From assembly GCF_011808225.1 (NCBI RefSeq), contig NZ_SOYS01000001.1, positions 1 through 64,000 on the forward strand: a stretch of 64,000 bases of DNA. Reading direction: 5' to 3'. The notes beneath the pieces are model-generated. The model saw only the letters and a list, made by a program, of their open reading frames with translations, searched no databases and had not been told where the DNA came from. Numbering within the stretch: the stretch's first letter is position 1; the number at the start of each line of letters is the position of its first letter. Positions 35,948-45,794 of the stretch are shown one piece after another. This stretch comes from Cedecea colo (GTDB lineage: Bacteria > Pseudomonadota > Gammaproteobacteria > Enterobacterales > Enterobacteriaceae). A program made the position numbers and the translations under genes.

Positions 35948-36880
35948 GTGGATAAAATTTTCGTCGATGAGGCAGTGAATGAACTGCACACCATTCAGGA
36001 TATGCTGCGCTGGGCAGTCAGCCGCTTTAGCGCCGCCAACATCTGGTATGGTCACGGCACCGACAACCCGTGGGATGAAGCCGTTCAGCTGGTGCTGCCA
36101 AGCCTCTATCTGCCGCTGGATATTCCTGAAGATATGCGCACCGCACGTCTGACTCCCAGCGAGCGTCATCGCATCGTTGAGCGCGTGATCCGCCGTGTGA
36201 ACGAGCGCATTCCGGTCGCCTACCTCACCAACAAAGCCTGGTTCTGCGGCCACGAATTCTATGTGGACGAGCGTGTGCTGGTGCCGCGTTCACCGATCGG
36301 TGAGCTGATCACTAACCGTTTTGCCGGTCTTTACGACGCCGAGCCACAGCACATTCTGGATATGTGTACCGGCAGCGGCTGTATCGCCATTGCCTGCGCG
36401 TATGAATTCACTAATACCGAAGTGGACGCGGTAGATATCTCTCTTGACGCGCTGGCGGTGGCCGAGCAAAACATCGCCGAACACGGTCTGGAAAACCAGG
36501 TGACGCCAATCCGCTCAGACCTGTTCCGCGACCTGCCGAAAGTGCAGTACGATATTATCGTCACTAATCCGCCGTACGTTGATGCGGAAGATATGTCCGA
36601 TCTGCCGGGCGAGTTCCGCTTTGAGCCTGAGCTGGGGCTTGCGGCAGGCAGCGATGGCCTGAAACTGGCGCGTCGCATTCTGGCCTGCGCGCCGGATTAT
36701 CTGGCCGACGGCGGGATTCTGATTTGTGAAGTGGGTAACAGCATGATACATCTGATGGAGCAGTACCCGGACGTGCCTTTCACCTGGCTTGAGTTCGATA
36801 ACGGCGGTGACGGCGTCTTTATGCTGACCAAATCGCAGCTTATTGCGGCTCGCGAACATTTCAGCATCTATAAAGATTAA
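35948..36880 (+). CDS. prmB: Ribosomal protein L3 glutamine methyltransferase PrmB
   Basis: S-adenosylmethionine-dependent enzyme that methylates a glutamine of ribosomal protein L3. It has 310 residues, the E. coli length. The SAM-binding motif is [19 protein letters not shown] and the glutamine-methyltransferase motif NPPY is in [17 protein letters not shown]. It starts with GTG at 35,948, as in E. coli ([13 protein letters not shown]). Confidence 0.96.
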   Translation: MDKIFVDEAVNELHTIQDMLRWAVSRFSAANIWYGHGTDNPWDEAVQLVLPSLYLPLDIPEDMRTARLTPSERHRIVERVIRRVNERIPVAYLTNKAWFCGHEFYVDERVLVPRSPIGELITNRFAGLYDAEPQHILDMCTGSGCIAIACAYEFTNTEVDAVDISLDALAVAEQNIAEHGLENQVTPIRSDLFRDLPKVQYDIIVTNPPYVDAEDMSDLPGEFRFEPELGLAAGSDGLKLARRILACAPDYLADGGILICEVGNSMIHLMEQYPDVPFTWLEFDNGGDGVFMLTKSQLIAAREHFSIYKD

Positions 36881-36887
36881 TCTGTGC

Positions 36888-36909
36888 AGGCGGGCCGTAA
36901 GGCCCGTCG
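36888..36909. repeat. 22-bp hairpin, left copy flanking element C
   Basis: Inverted repeat starting AGGCGGGCC, loop GTAAG, ending GGCCCGTCG, 7 bp after the prmB stop. An identical copy lies at 37,051-37,072, on the other side of the 141-bp element. No T-tract follows. Confidence 0.8.
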
Positions 36910-37050
36910 AAGGTTGCTGACAAAGAAGGAAAAAGCGTGGTTTTCCCTTCTTTATCGTTATCAGCCGAAAATCAATGAATTGATTTTCCTTGTTTTTTGA
37001 TTGGTGATGCAGGCTTATCCTGCGACTCGATGAGCTTTGTCGTCAGTCTG
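36910..37050 (+). repeat. 141-bp intergenic element, copy C
   Basis: Begins AAGGTTGCTGACAAAGAAGG and forms the long stem closed by CCCTTCTTTATC. It continues CAGCCGAAAATCAATGAATT, then GATTTTCCTTGTTTTTT. The variable stem-loop is GCAGG-CTTAT-CCTGC, and the end is TTTGTCGTCAGTCTG. It is exactly 141 bp and aligns with copy A almost without gaps. It is flanked by perfect direct copies of a 22-bp hairpin unrelated in detail to the one flanking copy A. Confidence 0.85.
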
Positions 37051-37072
37051 AGGCGGGCCGTAAGGCCCGTCG
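37051..37072. repeat. 22-bp hairpin, right copy flanking element C
   Basis: Identical to 36,888-36,909. It lies 51 bp before the aroC start and could form in the aroC leader RNA. Confidence 0.8.
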
Positions 37073-37123
37073 CCATTTCGCTCGCAGCACAACAATGACA
37101 ACAACGGTATGAAAGGAGCCGTG

Positions 37124-38209
37124 ATGGCAGGAAACAGCATTGGACAAGTATTTCGCGTAACGACATTTGGTGAATCCCACGGCATCGCGCTGGGTTGTAT
37201 TGTGGACGGCGTGCCGCCGGGCATTCCTCTTACAGAAGCTGACCTGCAACACGATCTCGATCGCCGCCGCCCGGGCACTTCTCGCTACACCACGCAGCGT
37301 CGCGAGCCGGACCAGGTAAAAATTCTGTCTGGCGTATTTGAAGGCGTAACCACCGGCACCAGCATCGGCCTGCTGATTGAAAATACCGATCAGCGCTCTC
37401 AGGATTACAGCGCCATCAAAGATGTGTTCCGTCCGGGGCACGCTGATTACACCTACGAACAAAAATACGGCCTGCGCGATTACCGTGGCGGCGGTCGTTC
37501 TTCCGCGCGTGAAACCGCCATGCGCGTGGCGGCGGGCGCCATCGCCAAAAAATACCTGGCGCATAAATACGGCATCACCATTCGCGGCTGTCTGACGCAA
37601 ATGGGCGACGTGCCGCTTGAAATCAAAGACTGGCAGCAGGTGGAACAGAACCCGTTCTTCTGCCCGGATCCGGACAAAATCGAAACCCTCGACGAACTGA
37701 TGCGCGCGCTGAAAAAAGAAGGCGATTCTATCGGGGCGAAAGTCACCGTGGTTGCCGATAACGTGCCGCCGGGCCTGGGCGAGCCGGTATTTGACCGTTT
37801 AGATGCGGATATCGCCCATGCGCTGATGAGCATTAACGCGGTGAAAGGCGTTGAAATTGGCGAAGGTTTTGGCGTGGTGAACCTGCGCGGCAGCCAGAAT
37901 CGCGATGAAATCACCAAAGAAGGTTTCCAGAGCAATCACGCTGGCGGCATTCTCGGCGGCATCAGCAGCGGCCAGCAGATCGTGGCGAATATGGCGCTGA
38001 AGCCCACTTCCAGCATTATGGTTCCCGGGCGCACCATCAACCGCGAAGGCGAAGAAGTTGAGATGGTCACCCGTGGCCGTCACGATCCCTGCGTAGGGAT
38101 CCGTGCGGTGCCGATCGCCGAAGCGATGCTGGCGATCGTCCTGCTGGATCACATGCTGCGTCAGCGTGCTCAAAACGCCGACGTGACCTCTTCTTTACCG
38201 CGCTGGTAA
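37124..38209 (+). CDS. aroC: Chorismate synthase AroC
   Basis: Last shikimate-pathway enzyme: converts 5-enolpyruvylshikimate 3-phosphate to chorismate with reduced FMN. The 361-residue product has the family signatures [36 protein letters not shown] and [23 protein letters not shown] 37124 ([20 protein letters not shown]) follows AAAGGAG and matches E. coli; the ATG at 37,109 adds five residues upstream of the ribosome site. mepA follows after 4 bp. Confidence 0.97.
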   Translation: MAGNSIGQVFRVTTFGESHGIALGCIVDGVPPGIPLTEADLQHDLDRRRPGTSRYTTQRREPDQVKILSGVFEGVTTGTSIGLLIENTDQRSQDYSAIKDVFRPGHADYTYEQKYGLRDYRGGGRSSARETAMRVAAGAIAKKYLAHKYGITIRGCLTQMGDVPLEIKDWQQVEQNPFFCPDPDKIETLDELMRALKKEGDSIGAKVTVVADNVPPGLGEPVFDRLDADIAHALMSINAVKGVEIGEGFGVVNLRGSQNRDEITKEGFQSNHAGGILGGISSGQQIVANMALKPTSSIMVPGRTINREGEEVEMVTRGRHDPCVGIRAVPIAEAMLAIVLLDHMLRQRAQNADVTSSLPRW

Positions 38210-38213
38210 GGCG

Positions 38214-39038
38214 ATGAAAATAGCTCTTGTGGGGCTGCTGGCGTTGCTTGCCAGCGCCGCAACGCTTGCCGCCACGCCGTGGCAAAAAATCAGCCATCCG
38301 GTTGCGGGCAGCCCGCAGTCCATCGGCGCATTTTCCAATGGATGCATTGTTGGCGCCCACGAGCTGCCGTTAAACGACGCCCGCTATCAGGTTATGCGTC
38401 AGGATCAGCGCCGCTATTTCGGCCATCCCGATTTAGTGATGTTTATTCAGCGCCTGAGTAATCAGGTGCATCAGCTTGGCCTGGGCACGGTGCTGATTGG
38501 CGATATGGGCATGGCCGCGGGCGGGCGCTTTAGCTCCGGACACGCCAGCCACCAGACCGGGCTGGATGTCGATATCTTCCTGCAACTGCCCAAAACGCGC
38601 TGGACATCTTCACAGTTGCTTAAACCGCAGGCGCTGGATTTGGTGGCGAGCGATGACAAGCACGTTATCCAGCGTCTGTGGCAGCCGGAAATTGATAGCC
38701 TGATTAAGCTCGCGGCGAAGGATAACGATGTGACGCGCATCTTCGTCAACCCTGCAATCAAGCAGCAGCTTTGCCTGAACGCCGGGGCCGATCGCGACTG
38801 GCTGCGTAAAGTTCGTCCGTGGTTTGCCCATCGCGCGCATATGCACGTTCGCCTGCGCTGCCCGGCGGACAGCCTTGAGTGCGAAGATCAGCCTTTGCCG
38901 CCTCCTGGCGACGGCTGCGGTGCCGAACTGCAAAGCTGGTTTGCGCCTCCGGCTCCGGGCAGTACGCCGCCGAAAAAGAAAACGCCTCCCCCCATTCCGG
39001 CCTCTTGTCAGGCTTTACTGGATAACCACGAGCTCTGA
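38214..39038 (+). CDS. mepA: Penicillin-insensitive murein endopeptidase MepA
   Basis: Periplasmic LAS-family zinc peptidase that cuts D-Ala-meso-DAP cross-links in peptidoglycan. The 274-residue precursor has signal peptide [20 protein letters not shown]. The zinc ligands are visible in [18 protein letters not shown] (His and Asp) and in the C-terminal [12 protein letters not shown]. The C-terminal tail is rich in Pro and Lys ([20 protein letters not shown]). The gene starts 4 bp after aroC. Downstream, the ancestral short gap to yfcA is now filled by repeat copy D. Confidence 0.96.
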   Translation: MKIALVGLLALLASAATLAATPWQKISHPVAGSPQSIGAFSNGCIVGAHELPLNDARYQVMRQDQRRYFGHPDLVMFIQRLSNQVHQLGLGTVLIGDMGMAAGGRFSSGHASHQTGLDVDIFLQLPKTRWTSSQLLKPQALDLVASDDKHVIQRLWQPEIDSLIKLAAKDNDVTRIFVNPAIKQQLCLNAGADRDWLRKVRPWFAHRAHMHVRLRCPADSLECEDQPLPPPGDGCGAELQSWFAPPAPGSTPPKKKTPPPIPASCQALLDNHEL

Positions 39039-39057
39039 CGGATAAGTTCATGGAATG

Positions 39058-39198
39058 AAAATTGCGGCCAAAGCAGGAGAAGCCTTTGTTTTTCCTTGTT
39101 TTTAGGAAGCAGACGAAAATCAATAAACTGGTTTTCCTTGTTAATTTTTTGGCGAGAACTTTTCGCCTCCCAACTGCACGAGGTTTGTCATCAGTCTG
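39058..39198 (+). repeat. 141-bp intergenic element, copy D, at the yfcA start codon
   Basis: The most diverged copy, but still exactly 141 bp and in register: AAAGCAGG near the start, CCTTGTTTTT, then CGAAAATCAATAAACTGGTT, TTCCTTG, TTTTTT, a variable stem-loop (GGCGA...TCGCC) and the end TTTGTCATCAGTCTG. It is bounded by an 8-bp direct repeat ATGGAATG (39,050-39,057 and 39,199-39,206). The right repeat contains the present yfcA ATG. Confidence 0.8.
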
Positions 39199-39996
39199 AT
39201 GGAATGGTTTATGGTTTCGCCCCTGATGCTGGTGGCGCTGTTTTTTGTCGCCCTGCTGGCAGGGTTTATTGATGCGCTGGCGGGCGGCGGCGGGCTGTTG
39301 ACCGTGCCTGCTTTGCTGGCAGCCGGTATGTCACCCGCGCAGGCGCTGGCCACCAACAAGCTGCAGGCCTGCGGCGGTTCGGTTTCAGCCTCGCTCTATT
39401 TTATTCGTCGCAAAGTGGTAAACCTTGCCGATCAGAAACTCAATATCGCGATGACGTTTCTCGGCTCGACAACCGGTGCGCTGCTGGTTCAGCACGTTAA
39501 GTCAGACGTGCTGCGTCAGATCCTGCCGCTGCTGGTGATCGGTATCGGCCTGTACTTTTTGCTGATGCCAAAACTCGGTGAAGAAGACAGGCAGCGTCGC
39601 CTGTACGGCTTGCCTTTTGCGCTCATTGCGGGTGGCTGCGTAGGTTTTTACGATGGATTCTTCGGCCCCGGCGCGGGTTCATTTTACGCGCTGGCGTTTG
39701 TGACGCTGTGCGGCTTTAATCTCGCAAAATCTACCGCGCATGCCAAAGTGCTAAACGCCACGTCGAACCTCGGCGGGCTGCTGCTGTTTATCATTGGCGG
39801 GAAAGTGATTTGGGGAACCGGCTTTGTAATGATGGCCGGGCAATTTTTGGGCGCGCGTATGGGATCGCGCCTGGTATTAAGCAAGGGGCAGAAGCTTATC
39901 CGGCCGATGATAGTTATTGTCTCGGCGGTGATGAGTGCCAAACTGTTATTTGATAGCCATGGAACGGAGATCCTCCACTGGTTGGGGGTAGCGTAA
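39199..39996 (+). CDS. yfcA: YfcA, TSUP (TauE/SafE) family membrane transporter
   Basis: Predicted anion or sulfonate exporter of the TSUP family; substrate unknown. The 265-residue protein of about eight spans has the N-terminal repeat LLAGFIDALAGGGGLLTVPA, the PAQALATNKLQACGGSVSAS loop and the second repeat GGCVGFYDGFFGPGAGSFYA. The ATG at 39,199 lies directly against the end of repeat copy D. The nearest purine-rich stretch (ACGAGG, about 39,178-39,183) is 15 bp away, so initiation may be weak or shift to ATG 39,211. epmC starts 2 bp after the stop. Confidence 0.95.
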   Translation: MEWFMVSPLMLVALFFVALLAGFIDALAGGGGLLTVPALLAAGMSPAQALATNKLQACGGSVSASLYFIRRKVVNLADQKLNIAMTFLGSTTGALLVQHVKSDVLRQILPLLVIGIGLYFLLMPKLGEEDRQRRLYGLPFALIAGGCVGFYDGFFGPGAGSFYALAFVTLCGFNLAKSTAHAKVLNATSNLGGLLLFIIGGKVIWGTGFVMMAGQFLGARMGSRLVLSKGQKLIRPMIVIVSAVMSAKLLFDSHGTEILHWLGVA

Positions 39997-39998
39997 AT

Positions 39999-40547
39999 AT
40001 GACCACAGCACACCATTATCAGGAGCTGATCGATATTTTCGATAGCTGCTTTAAGGACGATTTTAATACCCGTCTGATTAAAGGCGACGACGAACCGATC
40101 TATCTTCCAGCAGACGCAGAAGTGCCGTACAACCGTATTGTCTTCGCCCACGGTTATTATGCGAGCGGTTTGCACGAGATTTCACACTGGTGTATCGCCG
40201 GCAAAGCGCGCCGCGAACTGGTGGATTTCGGCTACTGGTACTGCCCGGACGGGCGCGATGCCGGGACACAAAGCAGGTTCGAGGATGTGGAAGTGAAGCC
40301 CCAGGCGCTGGAATGGCTGTTATGCGTGGCGGCGGGCTTCCCGTTTAACGTAAGCTGCGACAATCTGAGCGGTGATTTTGAGCCGGACAGGGTTGCGTTT
40401 CAGCGTCGTGTTCACGCCCGGGTCATGGCCTGGCTTGAGGAAGGCGTCCCTGAACGCCCGGCACGCCTGATGGCCGCCCTGCGTGAATATTATAAAACCC
40501 CGCCGGTAACAGCAGACCTGTTCCCCTGGCCGGAAGATTTAAACTAA
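39999..40547 (+). CDS. epmC: Elongation factor P hydroxylase EpmC (YfcM)
   Basis: EpmC hydroxylates the beta-lysyl-lysine modification of elongation factor P. It has 182 residues, as in E. coli. The conserved metal-site region is HGYYASGLHEISHWCIAGKA, followed by FGYWYCPDGRDAGTQSRFED. It is probably co-transcribed with yfcA and yfcL. Confidence 0.94.
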   Translation: MTTAHHYQELIDIFDSCFKDDFNTRLIKGDDEPIYLPADAEVPYNRIVFAHGYYASGLHEISHWCIAGKARRELVDFGYWYCPDGRDAGTQSRFEDVEVKPQALEWLLCVAAGFPFNVSCDNLSGDFEPDRVAFQRRVHARVMAWLEEGVPERPARLMAALREYYKTPPVTADLFPWPEDLN

Positions 40548-40574
40548 TTACCTGCAAATGAGGAAGAACGTACG

Positions 40575-40853
40575 ATGATCGCGGAATTTGAAACACGCAT
40601 TCTGGCGTTAATTGATGGCATGGTGGATACCGCCGGGGATGACGAGCTGTTTGCCAGCGGTTATCTGCGCGGCCATCTCACGCTGGCGGTAGCGGAGCTG
40701 GAGCACGGGGAAGATCACTCGCCGCAAGCGCTGCACGCGATGGTTTCCAGCAGTCTGGCAAAAGCGATTCAGGCGGGCGAGCTTTCCCCGCGCGACCAGT
40801 CACTGGTGCTGGGCATGTGGGATAACCTGTATCAGCAGGCGGAGTTTCAGTAA
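40575..40853 (+). CDS. yfcL: YfcL, small conserved protein of unknown function
   Basis: A 92-residue soluble helical protein matching E. coli YfcL by position and length ([40 protein letters not shown]). Function is not established. AGGAAG precedes the ATG. It converges on mnmC across a REP pair. Confidence 0.93.
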   Translation: MIAEFETRILALIDGMVDTAGDDELFASGYLRGHLTLAVAELEHGEDHSPQALHAMVSSSLAKAIQAGELSPRDQSLVLGMWDNLYQQAEFQ

Positions 40854-40861
40854 TCCATCAC

Positions 40862-40942
40862 AGGCGGTGGATGGCGCTTGCGCTTATCCACCCTACACAA
40901 CAATTTGTAGGTCGGGTAAGCGTAAGCGCCACCCGACAACCC
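40862..40942. repeat. REP/BIME-type palindrome pair between yfcL and mnmC
   Basis: Two imperfect palindromes in opposite orientation: GGTGGATGGCGCTTGCGCTT with ATCCACC, then GTCGGGTAAGCGTAAGCGCC with ACCCGAC. They are separated by an AT-rich ACAACAATTT linker. This is the standard enterobacterial REP pair in a convergent gap. Confidence 0.75.
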
Positions 40943-40958
40943 GCGCCTTCCGACAAAA

Positions 40959-42959
40959 TTAACGCACTTCCTTCCCCTTCAGCAGCTTCCGCACCCAAAA
41001 CCGATTCGGGCTTAGCGCCGCAAGCGTTGCGCTATCAAGCGGGATCGGCTCGTCGCTCATTTGCGCAGCCAGAATTTCTGCCGCCAGCGGGGCGGTGCAT
41101 AAGCCTCTCGAACCCAGACCTGCCAGCATAAACAGATTGTCGTAGACCGGCGCGCTGACGGCGTTATCTTTGCCGTTAACCAGTTCAGCATAGCTTTCCA
41201 GCGTACGGTTATAATCCGCTACGCTGCCGATAACCGGCAGATGATCGCGTGTGGCGCAGCGCACGCCGCAGCGCGCTTCGCCTGCGGTGATATCCACCTC
41301 CTGCGGCCAGTCGGCTTCCGGCAGGCAGTTGAGCAGGCGCTGGCGATTATATTCCTGGTCTTCCTCGCTGTAGCACATATCCTGTACGCCACGGTGGTAG
41401 CTTGCGCCGATGCAATGCTGCTGATTGGTCGGGTTAAGCGGTGTCAGATAACCGTCGTAACACAGCACCTGGCGGAGTGCTGCCAGGGCAGGGCTGGTTG
41501 GGATATGGCTTACCTGGCCGCCGACTGCGGAAACCGGCAGCTTTTCGGTTTGCCGGAATTGATTAACGTTATGCCCGTTCGCCAGCACAACGACGGCGTG
41601 CCGTTGCGGCGCCTGGTCTGCAAATTCTATCTTCCAGCCAGCGGCTGATTTATCCAGCGCCGTAACGCGATGCTGATAATACGTTTTCAGCCCTTGCTGC
41701 TGCGCCAGCTCCAGCGCGCCGGCGGTAAGCTGTGCCGGACACAGCCAGCCGCCCAGCGGATAGGTGATGCCGCCGCAGCCTGTTTCCACCCCGCTAATTT
41801 CGGCAACGGTTTTTTTATCTACGGCGTGAGCAAGCGGCTGCGGAAACGCCAGGCTTAGCATCTGCTCGATTTTATGCTGGCTTCTTTCATCCCAGCCGAG
41901 CTGCGTAACGCCGCACCAGTCGTGATCGAACTCAACGGGCAGCGAATCATACAGGCGGCGGGCGAAGGTGAAAGCCGCGGCAAAGAAATTGGTGAGCGAA
42001 GCGTCATGCGTGCTTAGCAACGGGTAAAGCGCGCCCTGACGGTTGCCGGACGCGCCTTGCGCGGGCGCTTCATCTTCGCAGTAAAGCGTCACCTGCCAGC
42101 CGCGACGAAGCAGCGCAAGCGAGAGCAGGGCGCTGGCAATGCCGCCGCCGACAATCGCCACCTCTTTTCCCTGCGCCGGAGGGCGCGCATACCACGGGGT
42201 TTGCGCCCGTTGAAGGAGATCCTGTTCCATTATTCCGGTTAACATGGTGCGCTTGCGCCCGAAGCCTTTGGCTTTCGTCATGCTGAAGCCGGCGTCGATA
42301 AGCCCACGGCGCACGAAACCGGCGCAGGTAAAGGTGGCCAGCGTGCCGCCAGGGCGCGCCAGCTTCGCCATCGAGCTGAACAGCCCTGGCGTCCACATAT
42401 CCGGGTTTTTCGACGGGGCAAAACCATCCAGGAACCAGGCGTCGACCTGTTTCGTCAAAGTGTCATCCAGCTGGGGTATCAGTTCGTTAATATCGCCAAA
42501 CCACAGATCCAGCGTGATGCGCCCTTGCGCCAGCAGCAGCCGATGACAGCCGGCCACGGGAAGCGGCCATCGTTGCCGGAGCGCTTCGGCAAACTCTGCC
42601 AGCTCCGGCCAGTGGCCGTGTGCCAGCGCTAAATCGGCAACGGTGAGCGGAAATTTTTCAAAACTAATAAAATGAAGACGCTGGAGCGTGGCATGAGGCT
42701 GTTTTACACAGAAATCCTCAAAAGTCTGCCATAAAGTCAAAAAGTTAAGTCCAGTACCGAAGCCGCTTTCGGCTACGGTAAAGAGTGAGCGCTCGTGGCT
42801 TGTGAAACGCTCTGGCAGCCGGTTTCCTCCCAGAAAGACATAACGAGTTTCCTCCAGTCCATTATCATTAGAGAAGTACACGTCATCAAATTCTCGGGAT
42901 ACAGGTGTACCCTCTTCGTTGAAGCCAAGGCTGGCGGATTGTACAGGGGCGTGTTTCAC
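40959..42959 (-). CDS. mnmC: Bifunctional tRNA mnm5s2U34 enzyme MnmC
   Basis: Completes the mnm5 modification at the tRNA wobble uridine. The 666-residue protein has an N-terminal SAM methyltransferase domain ([37 protein letters not shown]) and, from about residue 260, an FAD-dependent demodification domain ([55 protein letters not shown]). The GTG at 42,959 ([17 protein letters not shown]) was chosen because it aligns with the E. coli start; the ATG 20 codons upstream adds unrelated residues. It is divergent from fabB. Confidence 0.95.
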   Translation of the reverse strand: MKHAPVQSASLGFNEEGTPVSREFDDVYFSNDNGLEETRYVFLGGNRLPERFTSHERSLFTVAESGFGTGLNFLTLWQTFEDFCVKQPHATLQRLHFISFEKFPLTVADLALAHGHWPELAEFAEALRQRWPLPVAGCHRLLLAQGRITLDLWFGDINELIPQLDDTLTKQVDAWFLDGFAPSKNPDMWTPGLFSSMAKLARPGGTLATFTCAGFVRRGLIDAGFSMTKAKGFGRKRTMLTGIMEQDLLQRAQTPWYARPPAQGKEVAIVGGGIASALLSLALLRRGWQVTLYCEDEAPAQGASGNRQGALYPLLSTHDASLTNFFAAAFTFARRLYDSLPVEFDHDWCGVTQLGWDERSQHKIEQMLSLAFPQPLAHAVDKKTVAEISGVETGCGGITYPLGGWLCPAQLTAGALELAQQQGLKTYYQHRVTALDKSAAGWKIEFADQAPQRHAVVVLANGHNVNQFRQTEKLPVSAVGGQVSHIPTSPALAALRQVLCYDGYLTPLNPTNQQHCIGASYHRGVQDMCYSEEDQEYNRQRLLNCLPEADWPQEVDITAGEARCGVRCATRDHLPVIGSVADYNRTLESYAELVNGKDNAVSAPVYDNLFMLAGLGSRGLCTAPLAAEILAAQMSDEPIPLDSATLAALSPNRFWVRKLLKGKEVR

Positions 42960-43036
42960 GTAAGTTACTCGTCTGGCAGGCAGTGAAACGATAGTAACGA
43001 TGTGTGCGAAGCGGCGCAAATTTCAGGCCGATTTGG

Positions 43037-43052
43037 CTGATCGGACTTGTTC
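43037..43052 (+). promoter_or_regulatory. FadR activator site of fabB
   Basis: CTGATCGGACTTGTTC is nearly the same as the FadR site recalled for E. coli fabB, where FadR activates unsaturated fatty-acid synthesis. It directly abuts the FabR palindrome. Confidence 0.65.
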
Positions 43053-43070
43053 GGCGTACAAGTGTACGCT
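43053..43070 (+). promoter_or_regulatory. FabR repressor palindrome of fabB
   Basis: GGCGTACAAGTGTACGCT has GCGTACA/TGTACGC arms, the FabR-type operator. It lies 46 bp ahead of the fabB ATG. With the adjacent FadR site it gives the expected dual control by acyl-CoA pools. Confidence 0.75.
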
Positions 43071-43116
43071 ATTGTGCCAGTCGAAATCCTAAATAGTGCA
43101 GTGGAAGAGGTATTGA

Positions 43117-44334
43117 ATGAAACGTGCAGTGATTACTGGCCTGGGCATCGTTTCCAGCATCGGTAATAACCAGCAGGAAGTCCTGGCATCTCTGCGTGAA
43201 GGACGCTCCGGGATCACTTACTCTGAAGAGTTTAAAGATTCAGGTATGCGTAGCCACGTATGGGGTAACGTCAAACTGGACACCACCGGTTTGATTGACC
43301 GTAAAGTGGTTCGTTTCATGAACGATGCCTCTGTCTATGCCTATCTTTCCATGCAGGAAGCTATCGCAGATGCTGGCCTGAGCGAAGAGGTTTACCAGAA
43401 CAACCCGCGCGTTGGCCTGATTGCCGGCTCCGGTGGTTCATCTAAAGCGCAGGTATTCGGTGCGGACGCAATGCGCAGCCCGCGCGGCCTGAAAGCGGTT
43501 GGTCCATATGTTGTGACCAAAGCGATGGGCTCAGCGGTTTCCGCCTGCCTCGCCACGCCGTTCAAAATCCACGGTGTGAACTACTCTATCAGCTCCGCAT
43601 GTGCCACGTCTGCACACTGCATCGGTAATGCGGTAGAGCAGATCCAGCTGGGTAAACAGGACATCGTATTTGCCGGCGGCGGCGAAGAGCTGGGCTGGGA
43701 AATGGCCTGTGAATTTGACGCGATGGGCGCACTCTCCACCAAATACAACGAAACTCCAGAAAAAGCATCCCGTACCTATGACGCGTACCGTGACGGTTTC
43801 GTTATCGCAGGCGGCGGCGGCATGGTTGTGGTTGAAGAGCTGGAGCACGCTCTGGCGCGTGGCGCGCACATCTACGCTGAAATCGTTGGCTACGGCGCAA
43901 CGTCCGACGGCGCAGACATGGTTGCGCCATCAGGCGAAGGCGCGGTGCGCTGCATGAAGATGGCAATGCACGGTATTGATACGTCGATTGACTATCTGAA
44001 CACCCACGGAACGTCCACGCCGGTTGGCGATGTGAAAGAACTGGGCGCAATCCGTGAAGTCTTCGGTGATAACTCTCCGGCGATGTCCGCAACCAAAGCG
44101 ATGACCGGCCACTCTCTGGGTGCCGCAGGCGTTCAGGAAGCTATCTACTCTCTGCTGATGCTGGAACACGGCTTTATCGCCCCAAGCATCAATATTGACG
44201 AGCTGGACGAGCAGGCGAAAGGCCTGAACATCATCACCGAAACAACCGAGCGTAAGCTGAACACGGTAATGTCCAACAGCTTCGGCTTCGGCGGCACCAA
44301 CGCCACGCTGGTGATGCGCAAAATCGACGCATAA
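43117..44334 (+). CDS. fabB: 3-oxoacyl-[acyl-carrier-protein] synthase I FabB
   Basis: Condensing enzyme required for unsaturated fatty-acid elongation. It has 405 residues. The nucleophilic Cys162 lies in [12 protein letters not shown] (Cys163 in E. coli numbering). The two catalytic histidines are in [11 protein letters not shown] and [14 protein letters not shown], and the C-terminal glycine-rich [13 protein letters not shown] is present. It is monocistronic, with its own terminator and the FadR/FabR region upstream. Confidence 0.98.
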   Translation: MKRAVITGLGIVSSIGNNQQEVLASLREGRSGITYSEEFKDSGMRSHVWGNVKLDTTGLIDRKVVRFMNDASVYAYLSMQEAIADAGLSEEVYQNNPRVGLIAGSGGSSKAQVFGADAMRSPRGLKAVGPYVVTKAMGSAVSACLATPFKIHGVNYSISSACATSAHCIGNAVEQIQLGKQDIVFAGGGEELGWEMACEFDAMGALSTKYNETPEKASRTYDAYRDGFVIAGGGGMVVVEELEHALARGAHIYAEIVGYGATSDGADMVAPSGEGAVRCMKMAMHGIDTSIDYLNTHGTSTPVGDVKELGAIREVFGDNSPAMSATKAMTGHSLGAAGVQEAIYSLLMLEHGFIAPSINIDELDEQAKGLNIITETTERKLNTVMSNSFGFGGTNATLVMRKIDA

Positions 44335-44351
44335 GCGCAGTAAAATCTGGC

Positions 44352-44382
44352 AACGGGGTGTCTCAGGACGCCCCGTTTTTTT
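44352..44382 (+). terminator. fabB terminator
   Basis: AACGGGGTGTC pairs with GACGCCCCGTT (one T-G wobble) around TCAG, followed by seven T. It lies 17 bp after the fabB stop. Confidence 0.92.
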
Positions 44383-44555
44383 ATATTTACCTTTCTTGAC
44401 GCTGTGTTTGAATGCAGGCACTATGCCCGACGTAACATTATTTTATCGATAATGCGTAAGCGTTTAACGTCAACCAACGCACCTTTAATCTGACCTATCA
44501 GATAGAGAGGCGTGGTGTTTCCCCGCCTTACTCTGCTGTTAATGGAGTAAGCAGT

Positions 44556-45737
44556 ATGTCTGCTATACCTGAGCCCCACCTTAAAAAAACGAAGTCGGCT
44601 AACCGACAGCTTTTCAAAATTACCTTTGCCATTTTTCTGACCTATATGACCGTCGGCCTGCCGCTGCCCGTTATTCCGCTGTTTGTTCATCAGCAGCTTG
44701 GTTACGGCAATATGATGGTTGGCATCGCCGTAGGCATTCAGTTTCTTGCCACGGTTCTGACGCGTGGCTATGCGGGGCGACTCGCCGATCGGCAAGGAGC
44801 AAAGCGTTCAACCATGCAGGGCATGTTTGCCTGTGCGCTGGCGGGCATCGCTTATCTGTTGGCGGCGCTGCTGCCGGTTGAAGACGCGGTCAAATTCGGG
44901 CTGCTTATCGTCGGGCGGCTTATTCTCGGTTTTGGCGAAAGCCAGCTGCTGACCGGCACCCTGACCTGGGGAATGGGGCTGGTTGGCCCGGCCCGTTCGG
45001 GCAAAGTCATGTCGTGGAACGGCATGGCGATGTATGGCGCGTTAGCCGCTGGCGCCCCGCTGGGGCTGTTTCTTAACAGCCAGTGGGGGTTTGTTGCGCT
45101 GGGGATCTCTACCCTCGTTCTGCCGCCAGTCGCCTGGCTGTTTAACGGGCGAGTTAATCCTGTACCGGCCCATAAAGGTGAACGTCCTTCGCTGTTCGCC
45201 GTCGTCGGCCTTATCTGGAAGCCGGGGCTGGGATTAGCATTACAGGGCGTGGGATTCGCGGTTATCGGCGCATTTGTCTCGCTCTACTTTGCCGCAAAAG
45301 GCTGGGCCTGGGCGGGCTTTACGCTGAGCGCCTTTGGCGGGGCTTTTGTTATGATGCGCGTATTATTCGGCTGGATGCCGGACCGCTTTGGCGGCGTGCG
45401 CGTGGCGCTGGTTTCGTTAGCTATTGAGACGCTTGGTCTGGTGCTGCTATGGCAGGCGTCCGCTGCCTGGGTTGCCCTGCTGGGCGCGGCGTTAACCGGC
45501 TGCGGCTGTTCGTTAATCTTCCCCGCGCTGGGCGTTGAGGTTGTGAAACGCGTGCCCGCCCAGGTTCGCGGGACGGCGCTGGGCGGCTATGCCGCGTTTC
45601 AGGATATCTCATACGGTATTACCGGGCCGCTGGCGGGGCTATTAGCGACTTCGTTTGGCTACTCTTCCGTGTTTCTGGCGGGCGCGATTTCTGCGGTGGC
45701 AGGGATTGTTGTTACGCTTGCGGCTTTCCGGAAGTAA
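44556..45737 (+). CDS. yfcJ: YfcJ, major facilitator superfamily transporter
   Basis: A 12-span MFS protein of 393 residues, substrate unknown. The conserved loop after helix 2 reads [15 protein letters not shown]. Helix-rich segments include [20 protein letters not shown] and [20 protein letters not shown]. It matches E. coli YfcJ (arabinose-efflux-like branch). ATG 44556 follows GGAGTAAGC. It converges on flk. Confidence 0.93.
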   Translation: MSAIPEPHLKKTKSANRQLFKITFAIFLTYMTVGLPLPVIPLFVHQQLGYGNMMVGIAVGIQFLATVLTRGYAGRLADRQGAKRSTMQGMFACALAGIAYLLAALLPVEDAVKFGLLIVGRLILGFGESQLLTGTLTWGMGLVGPARSGKVMSWNGMAMYGALAAGAPLGLFLNSQWGFVALGISTLVLPPVAWLFNGRVNPVPAHKGERPSLFAVVGLIWKPGLGLALQGVGFAVIGAFVSLYFAAKGWAWAGFTLSAFGGAFVMMRVLFGWMPDRFGGVRVALVSLAIETLGLVLLWQASAAWVALLGAALTGCGCSLIFPALGVEVVKRVPAQVRGTALGGYAAFQDISYGITGPLAGLLATSFGYSSVFLAGAISAVAGIVVTLAAFRK

Positions 45738-45794
45738 TTTAAAGGACGCTGTAGGGCGGGGCGGATGAGCGTCAAAGCCAGCCGCCCGGCGGCA

